DNA of 64,000 nucleotides from contig NZ_FNFN01000002.1 of the NCBI RefSeq assembly GCF_900101045.1, positions 62,001-126,000 of the forward strand. Reading direction: 5' to 3'. Within the stretch, counting starts at the first letter, position 1; every line of letters begins with the position of its first letter. Shown here one piece after another: positions 8,386-17,256 of this stretch. Both the position numbers and the translations under genes were made by a program. The stretch is from Nocardioides sp. YR527. Its GTDB lineage: Bacteria > Actinomycetota > Actinomycetes > Propionibacteriales > Nocardioidaceae. Under the pieces are notes generated by a model. That model was not told where the DNA came from, ran no database searches, and was given only the letters and a program-made list of their open reading frames with translations.

Positions 8386-9947
8386 GTGATCGTTGGCAGA
8401 AGACGTCGGCCTCGCCGACAGTGCCGCACGTCCAGCACGGTGGGCCTCGCGACGGGCTGACCGCAGCCGACCTCTTCAGGTCTCCGGACGAGACCGTGGA
8501 GCTGGACGAGAAGCTGCGGCGTACGTACTTCTGGCTGGTCAACAAGGCGGTGATCTCGCCGTTCTACGACGTCGAGTTCGACGCGGCGAAGGCCAACCGG
8601 TTCCCGCTCGGCGACGCCGGGGCGGAGATCACGCTGCCGACCCAGCCGGCCTACTCCTCCAACGTGCTGCTGCCGCTGCTCACCTTCGCGGTCGGCGGGA
8701 AGTGCCTGATGATCGGCGGGCCCGGGCGCGGCAAGACGACGCTCGCGGTGCTGATGGGGGTGCTGTCCGGGGCGACCCCGGAGGACGTACGCCGCCACCT
8801 GCAGCAGGGGCAGCCGCAGCTGACCGTGTCGGACCTGGTCGGGCTGCCGCTGCCGCGCGACCTCGTCTCCGCGGGGTCCCTGGCGGAGATCACGATCGCC
8901 TGGAAGTCGTGGCTGACGGAGAAGGTCAAGATCGTCGACGAGTACAACCGCATCCCCACCAAGACCCAGTCGGCGCTGCTCACCATGGTCGCCGAGGGCT
9001 ATGTGGAGAGCCACGACCAGCTGCGCCGGACGGCCCCGGAGGAGGGTGTCGAGAGCTGGTTCTTCACCGCCAACGACGACTCCGGCGGCGGCACCTTCCA
9101 GGTCATCCAGGCCCTCAAGGACCGGCTCGACGTCACCGTCCAGGCCTTCGGCTTCAACGGCCGCTTCTTCGACGAGCTGGTCACCCGGGTCGAGGCCGGC
9201 GAGCGCCCCGAGGAGCACGTGCCGTCCTCGCTGGTCTTCTCCCCCGACGAGCAGTCCACGATGTTGGCCGCGATCCGGGCGGTGCCGCTGCCTGCGGACG
9301 TACGCCGGAAGCTGGAGTACTTCACCGGGCAGTTCGAGTTCGTCCAGCACGGCGGGCGGCGCTTCGAGTACCGCACCAAGGACGTCGTCGCGACCGCCGG
9401 CGGCGACGTGAGCGCGGTCATCGACGCCAACTCCGGCGCCGACCTGGTCGTCGACCTCGGCGCGCAGACCCTCAACGGGCTCTCCGTCCGAGCCCTGCAG
9501 ACCCTGATCCTGTACGCCAAGGCGTCGGCGTGGTTCCGCGGCGCCTCGTCCGTCGGGCTCGACGACGTACGCGCGATGGTGCCGTTCGTGCTCCGCGGGA
9601 AGCTGCTGCCCAACCCGCAGCACCCGCGCTTCGAGGCCGGTGACAAGGAGCTCGCCCACGACCCCGCCTCGTGGCTCGTCGACCTCTTCGACACCGCGAT
9701 GAAGCAGTTCGTCGCGCTCGGCCTCGAAGCTGCCGACCCTGTCGGCGACCTGCTCGCCGAGCTCGGGGGCGGGCTGGACGGGCTCGACCGGCTGACCGTC
9801 TCGCAGCGGTTGACCCGGATCGAGTCGGAGGTCGGCCGGATCTCGAAGGTCGGCAAGATCTACGGCCGCGACTACGACGACCTGGTCGCGCTGAAGTATC
9901 TCCACCAGCGGTACTCCAACTACCTCCACTGGCTGGAGGGGGCATGA
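8382..9947 (+). CDS. MoxR-type AAA+ ATPase
   Basis: This 521-residue protein has an AAA+ core with Walker A GGPGRGKTT (residues 112-120), Walker B VKIVDEYNRIP (182-192) and a sensor-1 Asn in FFTANDD (about 231). MoxR ATPases work with VWA-domain partners in the remodelling or maturation of protein complexes (CoxD/CoxE, NorQ/NorD and CbbQ/CbbO are named examples). A VWA protein is encoded two genes downstream, so the pair is complete here. The ATG overlaps the nadR stop by 4 nt and the gene's own stop overlaps the next ATG by 4 nt. The N-terminal 60 residues are not part of the core and are unrecognised. Confidence 0.88.
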   Translation: MSDRWQKTSASPTVPHVQHGGPRDGLTAADLFRSPDETVELDEKLRRTYFWLVNKAVISPFYDVEFDAAKANRFPLGDAGAEITLPTQPAYSSNVLLPLLTFAVGGKCLMIGGPGRGKTTLAVLMGVLSGATPEDVRRHLQQGQPQLTVSDLVGLPLPRDLVSAGSLAEITIAWKSWLTEKVKIVDEYNRIPTKTQSALLTMVAEGYVESHDQLRRTAPEEGVESWFFTANDDSGGGTFQVIQALKDRLDVTVQAFGFNGRFFDELVTRVEAGERPEEHVPSSLVFSPDEQSTMLAAIRAVPLPADVRRKLEYFTGQFEFVQHGGRRFEYRTKDVVATAGGDVSAVIDANSGADLVVDLGAQTLNGLSVRALQTLILYAKASAWFRGASSVGLDDVRAMVPFVLRGKLLPNPQHPRFEAGDKELAHDPASWLVDLFDTAMKQFVALGLEAADPVGDLLAELGGGLDGLDRLTVSQRLTRIESEVGRISKVGKIYGRDYDDLVALKYLHQRYSNYLHWLEGA

Positions 9948-10618
9948 TCCGTCGCCCCGGCCACTCGGTGAACGCCTCCACCCGCCTCGCAGACCCGACG
10001 CCGATGCCCGTCGTGGTCGGTCTCGACCTGGAGCTCGCCGCGGCCAACGTCGCTCGCTTCGGCGGGGACGAGCAACGGTTCGACTCCTCTCTACGGGCCG
10101 GGCTGCGGGCTCTGGGGTCGCTGCCGTCCGAGGCACAGGCGGTCCAGGACCTGGCTGCGGTCGCCGCCTGGCGCTCCGGGGTCATCGGGCTGCGCACCGA
10201 TGCGCTCCGAGCGTTGTCATCCTGCCTCGATGCCGGGCTGAGCGGCGCTGCCGCCGCGACCCTCGGGATGCCTTCCACCGACATCGCGGGATTCGCCGAG
10301 GGGCAGCGTACGGACCGGTTCTTCTGGCCCGCCTGGCGCGGCCTCGGCCGCGCCTATCTGCTCGCCCGGATCGGCGGGTTCGCGGGGCTCGGCGGGCCAT
10401 GGTCAGCCCACCCCGGCGACGTCCTCCCCGTGGGCGAGGGGCGGTGGCTGGTCGAGGTCGGCGAGGAGCTGTGGGAGGTCACCGCCGACCTGTTCGGACA
10501 CTCGGTCTCGCTCGCTGCTGACGACCCCGGCCCTGATGATGCTGCAGGTACGCCCGGGGTCCGCGTCGTCAGCGTGCCGACGTCCTACCTGCTCGAGGTC
10601 GTGCGGGAGGCGGCGTGA
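9944..10618 (+). CDS. Unknown protein of the MoxR/VWA operon
   Basis: A 224-residue predicted cytoplasmic protein that I do not recognise. It has no signal peptide or membrane helix. The first 110 residues are Ala/Leu-rich and probably helical; the C-terminal half (GEGRWLVEVGEELWEVTADLF) looks like a small beta-rich fold. The ATG at 9944 is fixed by a 4-nt ATGA overlap with the ATPase gene and by the lack of protein-like sequence upstream. Its stop overlaps the GTG of the VWA gene by 4 nt. The strict coupling between ATPase and VWA genes suggests it is a structural or adaptor subunit of their complex (inference). Confidence 0.75.
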   Translation: MIRRPGHSVNASTRLADPTPMPVVVGLDLELAAANVARFGGDEQRFDSSLRAGLRALGSLPSEAQAVQDLAAVAAWRSGVIGLRTDALRALSSCLDAGLSGAAAATLGMPSTDIAGFAEGQRTDRFFWPAWRGLGRAYLLARIGGFAGLGGPWSAHPGDVLPVGEGRWLVEVGEELWEVTADLFGHSVSLAADDPGPDDAAGTPGVRVVSVPTSYLLEVVREAA

Positions 10619-12495
10619 GGGCACCGACGGCCGCCGAGCGCGAGGCCTGGGAGGAGGCCCTGGACCTGTGGGGCGTGGACCTCCACGACCCGGTCGTGCA
10701 CACCCGCTCCAAGGAGCGCAGCTTCGCCTGGTTCGGGTTCCCGCCCGAGGTCAACGTCGACCCCGGCGAGCTCGCCCGCCACGGCGGAGAAGGGCATCTG
10801 ACCAGCGTCTTCGCTCACGAGATCGGTCACCACGTGCTCTCCCCGAGCACCCGGGTCGACTCACTGAAGATCCGTCAGCAGATGGCCCGGGTGATCGACC
10901 TCTACGACCGGCAGCACCGCCTCGACCTGGCCGCGGCGAGCGGGTTCTGCGCCAACCTGTGGTCCGACATGCTGATCAACGACCGGGTGATGCAGCTGCA
11001 GCGCGCCCGGCTCGCCCCGGACGGCACCCCCGACATGGTGCAGCTCACCCAGGCCCTCGCGGCACCCGCGCTGGCCAAGGGGCTGCGCGGCGCCGACGAC
11101 AACGAGCTGTGGTGGGTGGTGCAGCGGGCGTACGAGCTGCTCTGGCGGCTCCCCGAGGGCACCCTCGCCTGGCCGGAGGCTCCGACAGCGTGGAGGGCGG
11201 CCTACGAGCGAGAGATCCAGCGCCTCCGGCAGCAGGTCAAGAACCAGCGCCGCAAGGGCCTCCCCAAGGAGCGCGCCGACCGGTGGCGGGCCCAGCGCGA
11301 GGTGGAGCAGCGGGAGCGCGATCTCGCTGACCTCGAGTACGACCCGCGAGCCGGCCTCGACCCTGCTCATGACGCGACGACGGTGGCCGACGTGGTGCGT
11401 ACGCTCGCCGCCGACCCGGTCAGCGGCGCGGTGCCCTGGGCGATGGTGATGGTGCCCTACCTGCTGCTCGGATTTCAGGGCACCGGATGTCACGAGGAGT
11501 CGCCGGGAGCGCCCACCGCGGCCGAGCTCGCCGGGGCGATCGGCGACCCGCGGCTGCAGAAGCCCCTGGTCCACCCGGAGGACGCCGAGGTGGTCGTCGC
11601 GGAAGGCTCCGCAGGAGCCGCCGACGACGGCAGCGGGCAGGCCCTTGGCCTGGCCCGGACGCTGGAGCTGCTGGCCGGCGCCGACCCCAACGCGGTGATG
11701 GCGGCCTGGTACGAGGCCGAGGCCCGTCCGCACGTCGCACCCCTGGTGCAGCGCGGGCTCGCTCCCGCCGGGCCCGCGATTCCGGGTCCCTTGGAGGAGT
11801 GGGGGCTCGGCGACGACCTCGCCGAGCTGGACTGGCCGGCGACGCTGACCACGGGAGCGGTGTTCGTGCCGGGGGTGACCACCCGGCGGCGTACGTTCCT
11901 CCCGGACGAGCCCGAGCCGGACGACGAGCCGGTGCTGCTCGACCTCTACCTCGACTCCTCGGGGTCGATGACGCATCCACAGCGCGGTTCGGCGGCGATC
12001 GTCGCCGGGACGATCCTGTCGCTCTCGGTGCTGCGTGGCGGCGGTCGCGTGCGCGTCACCTCGTGGAGCTCGGCCGGGCAGGTCGCCGGCGACAGCGCCT
12101 ACACCCGCGACCGGGTCGAGATCATGCGGCAGCTGACCACCTACTTCGGCGGCGGCACCACCTTTCCCCTGGACCTCCTGCGAGCCCGTTACCCCGAGAG
12201 CCGGCGACCGGCCGAGGGGCAGCGCCACCTCGTGGTTCTCTCCGACGCCGGCCTCGACACGTTCCTGGGCCGCGGCCAGGAGGAGTACGCCGACGTCGCC
12301 GCAGCCGTGCGGCGCGTGATCGACACCGGGTCCCTGATGATCATCGGACACTGGCGCGGGCAGTCGCGCGAGCAGGCCGAGCGGCTCGGCTACGACGTCG
12401 CCGAGATCCCCGACGTGATGCAGGCGCCCGCGGCGTGCGCCGCGCTCGCCGCACGGATCGCCGCCTACACGCCGGAAGGAGCAGACCGTGGCTGA
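10615..12495 (+). CDS. Metallopeptidase-like / VWA-domain protein
   Basis: This 626-residue protein has two parts. Near the N-terminus is HEIGHH (residues 68-73), a zincin-type HExxH motif, with SDMLINDRVMQ further on as a possible third-ligand region. The C-terminus (about 440-620) is a von Willebrand A domain with MIDAS DSSGS at 447-451 and VLSDAG later. The order resembles the DUF2201 families (putative metallopeptidase followed by VWA-like domain), which often neighbour MoxR ATPases. An acidic, charged helical segment (about 205-250) separates the two. A GTGA overlap with the previous gene fixes the start. It is the likely MIDAS partner of the MoxR ATPase. Confidence 0.85.
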   Translation: MRAPTAAEREAWEEALDLWGVDLHDPVVHTRSKERSFAWFGFPPEVNVDPGELARHGGEGHLTSVFAHEIGHHVLSPSTRVDSLKIRQQMARVIDLYDRQHRLDLAAASGFCANLWSDMLINDRVMQLQRARLAPDGTPDMVQLTQALAAPALAKGLRGADDNELWWVVQRAYELLWRLPEGTLAWPEAPTAWRAAYEREIQRLRQQVKNQRRKGLPKERADRWRAQREVEQRERDLADLEYDPRAGLDPAHDATTVADVVRTLAADPVSGAVPWAMVMVPYLLLGFQGTGCHEESPGAPTAAELAGAIGDPRLQKPLVHPEDAEVVVAEGSAGAADDGSGQALGLARTLELLAGADPNAVMAAWYEAEARPHVAPLVQRGLAPAGPAIPGPLEEWGLGDDLAELDWPATLTTGAVFVPGVTTRRRTFLPDEPEPDDEPVLLDLYLDSSGSMTHPQRGSAAIVAGTILSLSVLRGGGRVRVTSWSSAGQVAGDSAYTRDRVEIMRQLTTYFGGGTTFPLDLLRARYPESRRPAEGQRHLVVLSDAGLDTFLGRGQEEYADVAAAVRRVIDTGSLMIIGHWRGQSREQAERLGYDVAEIPDVMQAPAACAALAARIAAYTPEGADRG

Positions 12496-13114
12496 CGAGG
12501 AACTGTTCGAGGCCTGGCTCGACGAGGAGCTCGATCTCGACGCCGCCTGGGACGGACTGGCGCCCGGACCGACGGTCGACGAGGTGATGGCGCGGATCTC
12601 GACCACGCCGTCGTGGTTCCTCGACGAGACCGTCGACGTCGTGGCGCTGGCCGGCGACGTGCTGGACGAGTCCGGTGGCCCGGTCATCGCGGCTGCCCGG
12701 AAGGCCGCGGCGACCTCGAAGGTCGTGGCACGGCAGAGCGCCGCGGTGGTGCTGTGGCTGGTCTCCTCCCAGGAGCTGGCCGGGCCGCTCTCGACCGCTC
12801 TCCGCGTCGACCGGCTCGACCGGGCGCTGCTCGCGATGTCGCTGCGGCTCGCCGCGGTCGTCGAGCCGCAGCGATGGGTCGACGAGGCGGAGCGCCGCGA
12901 GGAGGCCGCACGCACTCTGCTGCTGTGGTGCGGCCAGTGGCCGGGCGGCGAGAGCGAGCAGAACGCCCGAGCCATCCTGTCCCGCCTCGACTCCGCCGCC
13001 CGCGCCGAGGCGCTCGAACGGGCCCGGCGCGACCGGGAGCACCGCTCGGAGATCCGGCGGCGCCTGGAGGAGGCGCGAGCGCGTGAGGCCGCCAGCCGCT
13101 ACAGCCCGGAGTGA
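12488..13114 (+). CDS. Unknown helical protein of the MoxR/VWA operon
   Basis: A 208-residue protein that I do not recognise. It starts with an acidic segment (MADEELFEAWLDEELDLDAAW), continues with Ala-rich helices and ends in a strongly charged, coiled-coil-like tail (about 165-205, RARRDREHRSEIRRRLEEAR). It has no signal or membrane segment. The GTG at 12488 follows GGAAGGAG, a good ribosome-binding site, and overlaps the VWA gene by 8 nt. Its place between the VWA gene and the adenylate-forming enzyme suggests an accessory subunit. All-helical build and charge are visible; function is not. Confidence 0.72.
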   Translation: MADEELFEAWLDEELDLDAAWDGLAPGPTVDEVMARISTTPSWFLDETVDVVALAGDVLDESGGPVIAAARKAAATSKVVARQSAAVVLWLVSSQELAGPLSTALRVDRLDRALLAMSLRLAAVVEPQRWVDEAERREEAARTLLLWCGQWPGGESEQNARAILSRLDSAARAEALERARRDREHRSEIRRRLEEARAREAASRYSPE

Positions 13115-13116
13115 TC

Positions 13117-14481
13117 GTGACGGAATCGCCGAAGGACCCTCTTGACCTGGCCGAATACACCCCGATGGCCTCGGCGGCCCTCACCGACGCCGAACGCTGG
13201 CCGGGCCTGTCCGCCGCCGGATCCGCACGGCTGGCCGCGGCGGACGGCCATCCTGCGGCGCCGGTCTGGCGGCATCGGGTCGGCCACCGGCTCACTCCGG
13301 CCGAGCAGGAGGCGGCCCGGTCGCAGCTTCCGGTCACGGGCTGGCTCGAGGAGCATCTGGCCGTGGCACGGTCACTGCCTGCGTACCGTCGACATCGGGG
13401 AAGACTCGACGCACTCGGTGACTTCCCGCTGATCACCCGGCAGAACCTGGTCGACGACATCGGCGGGTTCGTGCCGCTGGACGCCGACTACGGGCGGATG
13501 CTGCACGGCACCTCCTCGGGAAGCACCGGGGCGGCGCTGGTGATGCCGGACGATCCCGACGAGCTGGCCCGCGGGTTCCACTGGCTGCGCGACATCGTCG
13601 CCAGGCTGAGCGGCGGCTGGGAGCCGGATCCGGAGCGGTTCGCCGTGGTGCAGGTCGTGTGGCAGCGCCAGGCGTTCACGTACGTCTCGGTCGCACCCGG
13701 CTTCGGCGAGAGCCTGGTGGCGCGCGTCAACCTCCATCCCGGCGAGTGGCCGACGGCGGACCAGCGGGCGTTCCTGCGCGACGCCGACCCGCAGGTGATC
13801 TCCGGGCATCCGACATCGCTGGAGCACCTGCTCGACCTCCGTGACGTCGTACGCCCGATCGCGATCATCTCCTCGGCGATGGCGTTGAGCGCGACGCTAC
13901 GCGCGGACCTGGAGCGGACCTTCGCGTGCCCGGTGATCGACGTCTACGGGCTGCACGAGACCCGGCCGGTGGCGGTCAGCACCGACGGCGGCCCGTTCGT
14001 CGTCGCCGACCGCCGGGTGCACGTCGAGATCCTCGGTCCCGACGGCTCCGCTCTTCCCGAGGGCGAGATCGGCGAGATCGTCGTCACCGCAGGTGAGAAC
14101 GCCTTTATGCCGCTGGTCCGCTACCGCACCGGCGACACCGGCCGCCTGGTCCGCGTCGACGGCAGGCTCGCGATCGACGCCCTCGAGGGGCGCGAGGCCA
14201 CCGTCTTCACCACCCCGTCCGGCACCCCGGTCCCCTGCGTCGACCTCACCCAGCACCTCCAGGACGCCGGCGCCCGCGGCTGGTCGGTCGAACAGGCCGC
14301 CGACGGCACCGTCGTCGCGACCATCGCCGGCGGCGACGCCGCCGCGGTCGCCGCTCGACTGGGCTCCATGCTCGCCCGCGAGGTCACCGTTCACCGCGTC
14401 GACACTCTCACCGACCTCGGCGATGGCAAGCCACGCCGCTACAGATCTAGCGCCACGCATCCAGAAGGTCGTCGGCAGTAG
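13117..14481 (+). CDS. PaaK-like adenylate-forming enzyme
   Basis: A 454-residue member of the ANL superfamily, related to phenylacetate-CoA ligase, coenzyme F390 synthetase and CapK proteins. The ATP-binding loop is GTSSGSTGAAL (131-141), the adenylation motif YGLHET (277-282), and YRTGDTGRL is the downstream hinge-region motif. The substrate pocket cannot be read. I chose the GTG at 13117 because GGAG sits 5 nt before it; the GTG at 13111, which overlaps the previous stop, is the alternative. It ends the seven-gene overlapping run, so an acyl-adenylate or acyl-CoA product may serve the MoxR/VWA complex (inference). Bases 14482-14539 hold only a weak 5-bp hairpin. Confidence 0.8.
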   Translation: MTESPKDPLDLAEYTPMASAALTDAERWPGLSAAGSARLAAADGHPAAPVWRHRVGHRLTPAEQEAARSQLPVTGWLEEHLAVARSLPAYRRHRGRLDALGDFPLITRQNLVDDIGGFVPLDADYGRMLHGTSSGSTGAALVMPDDPDELARGFHWLRDIVARLSGGWEPDPERFAVVQVVWQRQAFTYVSVAPGFGESLVARVNLHPGEWPTADQRAFLRDADPQVISGHPTSLEHLLDLRDVVRPIAIISSAMALSATLRADLERTFACPVIDVYGLHETRPVAVSTDGGPFVVADRRVHVEILGPDGSALPEGEIGEIVVTAGENAFMPLVRYRTGDTGRLVRVDGRLAIDALEGREATVFTTPSGTPVPCVDLTQHLQDAGARGWSVEQAADGTVVATIAGGDAAAVAARLGSMLAREVTVHRVDTLTDLGDGKPRRYRSSATHPEGRRQ

Positions 14482-14539
14482 GCGCAGAGAATAGTTTCTC
14501 CCGTGGTTGTATCGCGAGCGAGAGTAATCTTCGAACCTC

Positions 14540-16534
14540 TCAGCGATCCTCCCTGATGACCGCGACCTGACCCGCGCGGACCAGATGCGGGCCGCCCTCG
14601 TTGCCGGAGAGCAGGTCGGTGCCGCGCACGGGGACGATGACCGCCTCGTGGGTGTGGTTGATGACGAAGACGTACGTCCCCTGCTCACCGACCCGCCGGA
14701 TCGCCTCGACGCCCTCGGGGAGGCCCCCGACGACCGGCTTGGTCGTGGTGAAGATCTGGGTGGCCAGCGTGTCGAGGGCGTCGGGAGCGAGCTCGGTGCC
14801 GACGTACCAGGCGGTGCCCTTGCCCACGCGTCGACGTGTGACGGCCGGGTCGCCGGCGCAGTCACCGGTGGCGTACGCAGCCACGACATCGGCCCCGACC
14901 GCTCGGCCGCGCTCGCTCCAGATCGCGCCGGAGCCGTAGGCGGTCAGCGGGATCTCGTCGCCCTCGGGAAGCGGGCAGAACTCCTCGATCCGGACCCCGA
15001 GAAGATCGGACAGCGCGCCCGGGTAGCCGCCCAGCCGGATGTGGTCGTGCTCGTCGACGATCCCGGTGAAGTAGGTGGCGACCAGGGTGCCGCCGGCCTC
15101 GACGAAGGCGGTGAGCCGGTCGACGGTCTCGTCAGAGAGCAGATACTGCGCGGGCAGCACCACGACGTCGTAGCCGTCGAGCGGGTCGGTGACCCCGACG
15201 ATGTCGACGCCCAGGTTGCGAGCCCAGCAGGCCTTGTGCCAGGCCCGGGCGGTCGCCATCGGGTCGACGTCGACCGACGGGTGCGAGTCGAAGGTGGCCG
15301 CCCACCACGATTCCCAGTCGAAGACGATCGCGACGCTGGCCTGCTCCACCCGGGTGCCGGCGACCTCGGCGATCGCGGAGAGATCCGCCCCGAGGCGTAC
15401 GACGTCTCGCCACAGCCGGCTCTCGGTGCCGGCGTGCGGGACCATCGCGGAGTGGAACTTCTCCGCACCGCCGCGCGAGGCGCGCCACTGGAAGAACAGG
15501 GCGCCGTCCGCGCCGCGGGCGACGTGCTGGAATGAGTTGCGGCGCATCTCGCCGGTGGTCTTGGCGATGTTGCGCGGCTGCCAGTTGACCGCGGAGGTGG
15601 AGTGCTCCATCAGCAGCCACGGTTCACCGTGGGCCCAGGAACGGGTCAGGTCGGCGGTCATCGCGAGCTGCGGGGTGCGGTCCTCATCGGCAGCGATGAG
15701 GTAGTGGTCGTTGGAGACGAGATCGCCGACGTCGGTCCAGCTCCGGTAGTCGAGCGACTTGCGAAACCCCATGAAGTTCGTGGTCAGCGGCTTGGCGGAG
15801 TGCGACCGCACCGCCGCCGCCTCGACCCGGTAGAGGTTGCGGATCTCGTCGGAGCAGAACCGCCACCAGTCCAGCTGCTGACCGGGGTTGGCGAAGTTTC
15901 CGTAGGAGACCTGTCGCGGCGGCCCGATCTGGTCCCAGCGGGTGTAGCGCTGGCTCCAGAAGGCCGTCGCCCACGCCTCGTTGAGCCTCTCGACCGCGCC
16001 GTAGCGCTCCTGCAGCCAGCGCCGGAAGGCCACCGCGCTGGCATCGCAGAAGCAGTGGTCGTTGTGGCAGCCGTACTCGTTGTTGACGTGCCACATCACC
16101 ACCGCCGGGTGGTCGTCGTACCGCTTGACCAGCTCGGCGATGAGGGTCGTGGCGGCGTCGCGGTAGGCGACCGACGAGGGACAGTACGCCTGGCGCGCAC
16201 CGAACGCGCGCGGATTGCCGATCGGGTCGACGAGCGTCGCCTCCGGGTGACGCTCGAGGAACCACGGCGGCGGGCTCGCGGTCGCGGTCGCCAGGTCCAC
16301 GGCGATCCCGCCCGCGTGCAGCTTGTCGAGCACCCGGTCGAGCCAGCCGAAGTCGTACGTCCCCGGCTCGGGCTCCAGCAGGGCCCAGGAGAAGATCCCC
16401 ACGCTGACCAGGTTGACCCCGGCCTCCCGCATGAGGCGTACGTCCTCGTCCCAGACCTCCTCCGGCCATTGCTCCGGGTTGTAGTCGGCGCCGTAGGCGA
16501 TCCGCCCGCCGAGCGCCTGGGTGACCTGTTCCAT
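14540..16534 (-). CDS. GH42 beta-galactosidase
   Basis: A 664-residue glycoside hydrolase family 42 enzyme that releases terminal beta-galactose. The N-terminal barrel starts with YGADYNPEQWPEEVW. The acid/base is Glu153 in the NNEYGCHND segment and the nucleophile Glu310 in LLMEHSTSAVNW. Four cysteines (118, 156, 161, 163) match the zinc cluster of this family. There is no signal peptide, so it is cytoplasmic. The ATG at 16534 is preferred by homology, but a GTG at 16543 overlaps the pdxH stop by 4 nt and would add three residues; either way translation is coupled to pdxH. No sugar transporter is adjacent. Confidence 0.92.
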   Translation of the reverse strand: MEQVTQALGGRIAYGADYNPEQWPEEVWDEDVRLMREAGVNLVSVGIFSWALLEPEPGTYDFGWLDRVLDKLHAGGIAVDLATATASPPPWFLERHPEATLVDPIGNPRAFGARQAYCPSSVAYRDAATTLIAELVKRYDDHPAVVMWHVNNEYGCHNDHCFCDASAVAFRRWLQERYGAVERLNEAWATAFWSQRYTRWDQIGPPRQVSYGNFANPGQQLDWWRFCSDEIRNLYRVEAAAVRSHSAKPLTTNFMGFRKSLDYRSWTDVGDLVSNDHYLIAADEDRTPQLAMTADLTRSWAHGEPWLLMEHSTSAVNWQPRNIAKTTGEMRRNSFQHVARGADGALFFQWRASRGGAEKFHSAMVPHAGTESRLWRDVVRLGADLSAIAEVAGTRVEQASVAIVFDWESWWAATFDSHPSVDVDPMATARAWHKACWARNLGVDIVGVTDPLDGYDVVVLPAQYLLSDETVDRLTAFVEAGGTLVATYFTGIVDEHDHIRLGGYPGALSDLLGVRIEEFCPLPEGDEIPLTAYGSGAIWSERGRAVGADVVAAYATGDCAGDPAVTRRRVGKGTAWYVGTELAPDALDTLATQIFTTTKPVVGGLPEGVEAIRRVGEQGTYVFVINHTHEAVIVPVRGTDLLSGNEGGPHLVRAGQVAVIREDR

Positions 16535-16539
16535 CCCCC

Positions 16540-17187
16540 TCACGGGGCCAGCCGCTCGGTGCGCCATCTCTCGCCCTCGCGCAGGTAGACGAGCCGGTCG
16601 TGCATCCGCCCTGGCCGTCCCTGCCAGAACTCGACCCGCTCCGGCTCGACGCGGTAGCCGCCCCACTCCTCCGGTACCGGGACCGGCTGACCCTCGAACT
16701 GCGCCTCGATCCGCTCGTACGCCGCCTCCAGCTCCTCGCGCCCGGCGACGACCCGGCTCTGGTGGGAGGCGTGCGCGCCGAGCTGGGAGCCGCGCGGACG
16801 CTGGGAGAAGTAGGCCTCGACATCCTCGCGGGAGAGCTCGTGGGCGCGCCCGTCGATGCGTACCTGTCTCTCCAGCGGATGCCACGGGAAGAGCACGGCA
16901 CAGCGCGGGTTGTGCTCGAGGTCGGAACCCTTGCGGGAGGCGGTGTTGGTGAAGAAGGTGAAGCCCTCGGTCGAGAAGCCCTTCAACAGCACGGTCCGCG
17001 ACGAGGGCGCGCCGGCTGCCGAGACGGTGGAGACCACCATCGCGTTGGGCTCGACGATGCCCGCGTCACGAGCCTCGGCGTACCACCTCTCGAACATCAG
17101 GAACGGGTCGGTCGCGAGGTCGTCCTCGTGCAGCCCGCTGCGGGTGTAGTTCTCTCGTGCTGCCGCCAGCTCAGCCGCCAGATCCAT
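16540..17187 (-). CDS. pdxH: Pyridoxamine 5'-phosphate oxidase
   Basis: A 215-residue FMN enzyme that oxidises pyridoxamine or pyridoxine 5'-phosphate to PLP. It shows RTVLLKGFSTEGFTFFTN (FMN phosphate site), SQLGAHASHQSRVV in the middle and the C-terminal dimerisation motif EFWQGRPGRMHDR. Length and motifs are normal for the family. It is divergent from citrate synthase (start 17257) across a 69-nt gap. The downstream beta-galactosidase overlaps or nearly overlaps its stop, although the two have no obvious metabolic link. Confidence 0.95.
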   Translation of the reverse strand: MDLAAELAAARENYTRSGLHEDDLATDPFLMFERWYAEARDAGIVEPNAMVVSTVSAAGAPSSRTVLLKGFSTEGFTFFTNTASRKGSDLEHNPRCAVLFPWHPLERQVRIDGRAHELSREDVEAYFSQRPRGSQLGAHASHQSRVVAGREELEAAYERIEAQFEGQPVPVPEEWGGYRVEPERVEFWQGRPGRMHDRLVYLREGERWRTERLAP

Positions 17188-17256
17188 GCCGTCGAGCCTA
17201 TCTTCTGGGCGGGTGGGGCAGAATGCGGAACGACACTAGGAGAATGGGAGACGGCA

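Noticed and set aside
16535..16885. 117-residue N-terminal extension of the beta-galactosidase frame
   Set aside because: It lies entirely within pdxH on the same strand in another frame and has no GH42 similarity; the enzyme starts at 16534 or 16543.
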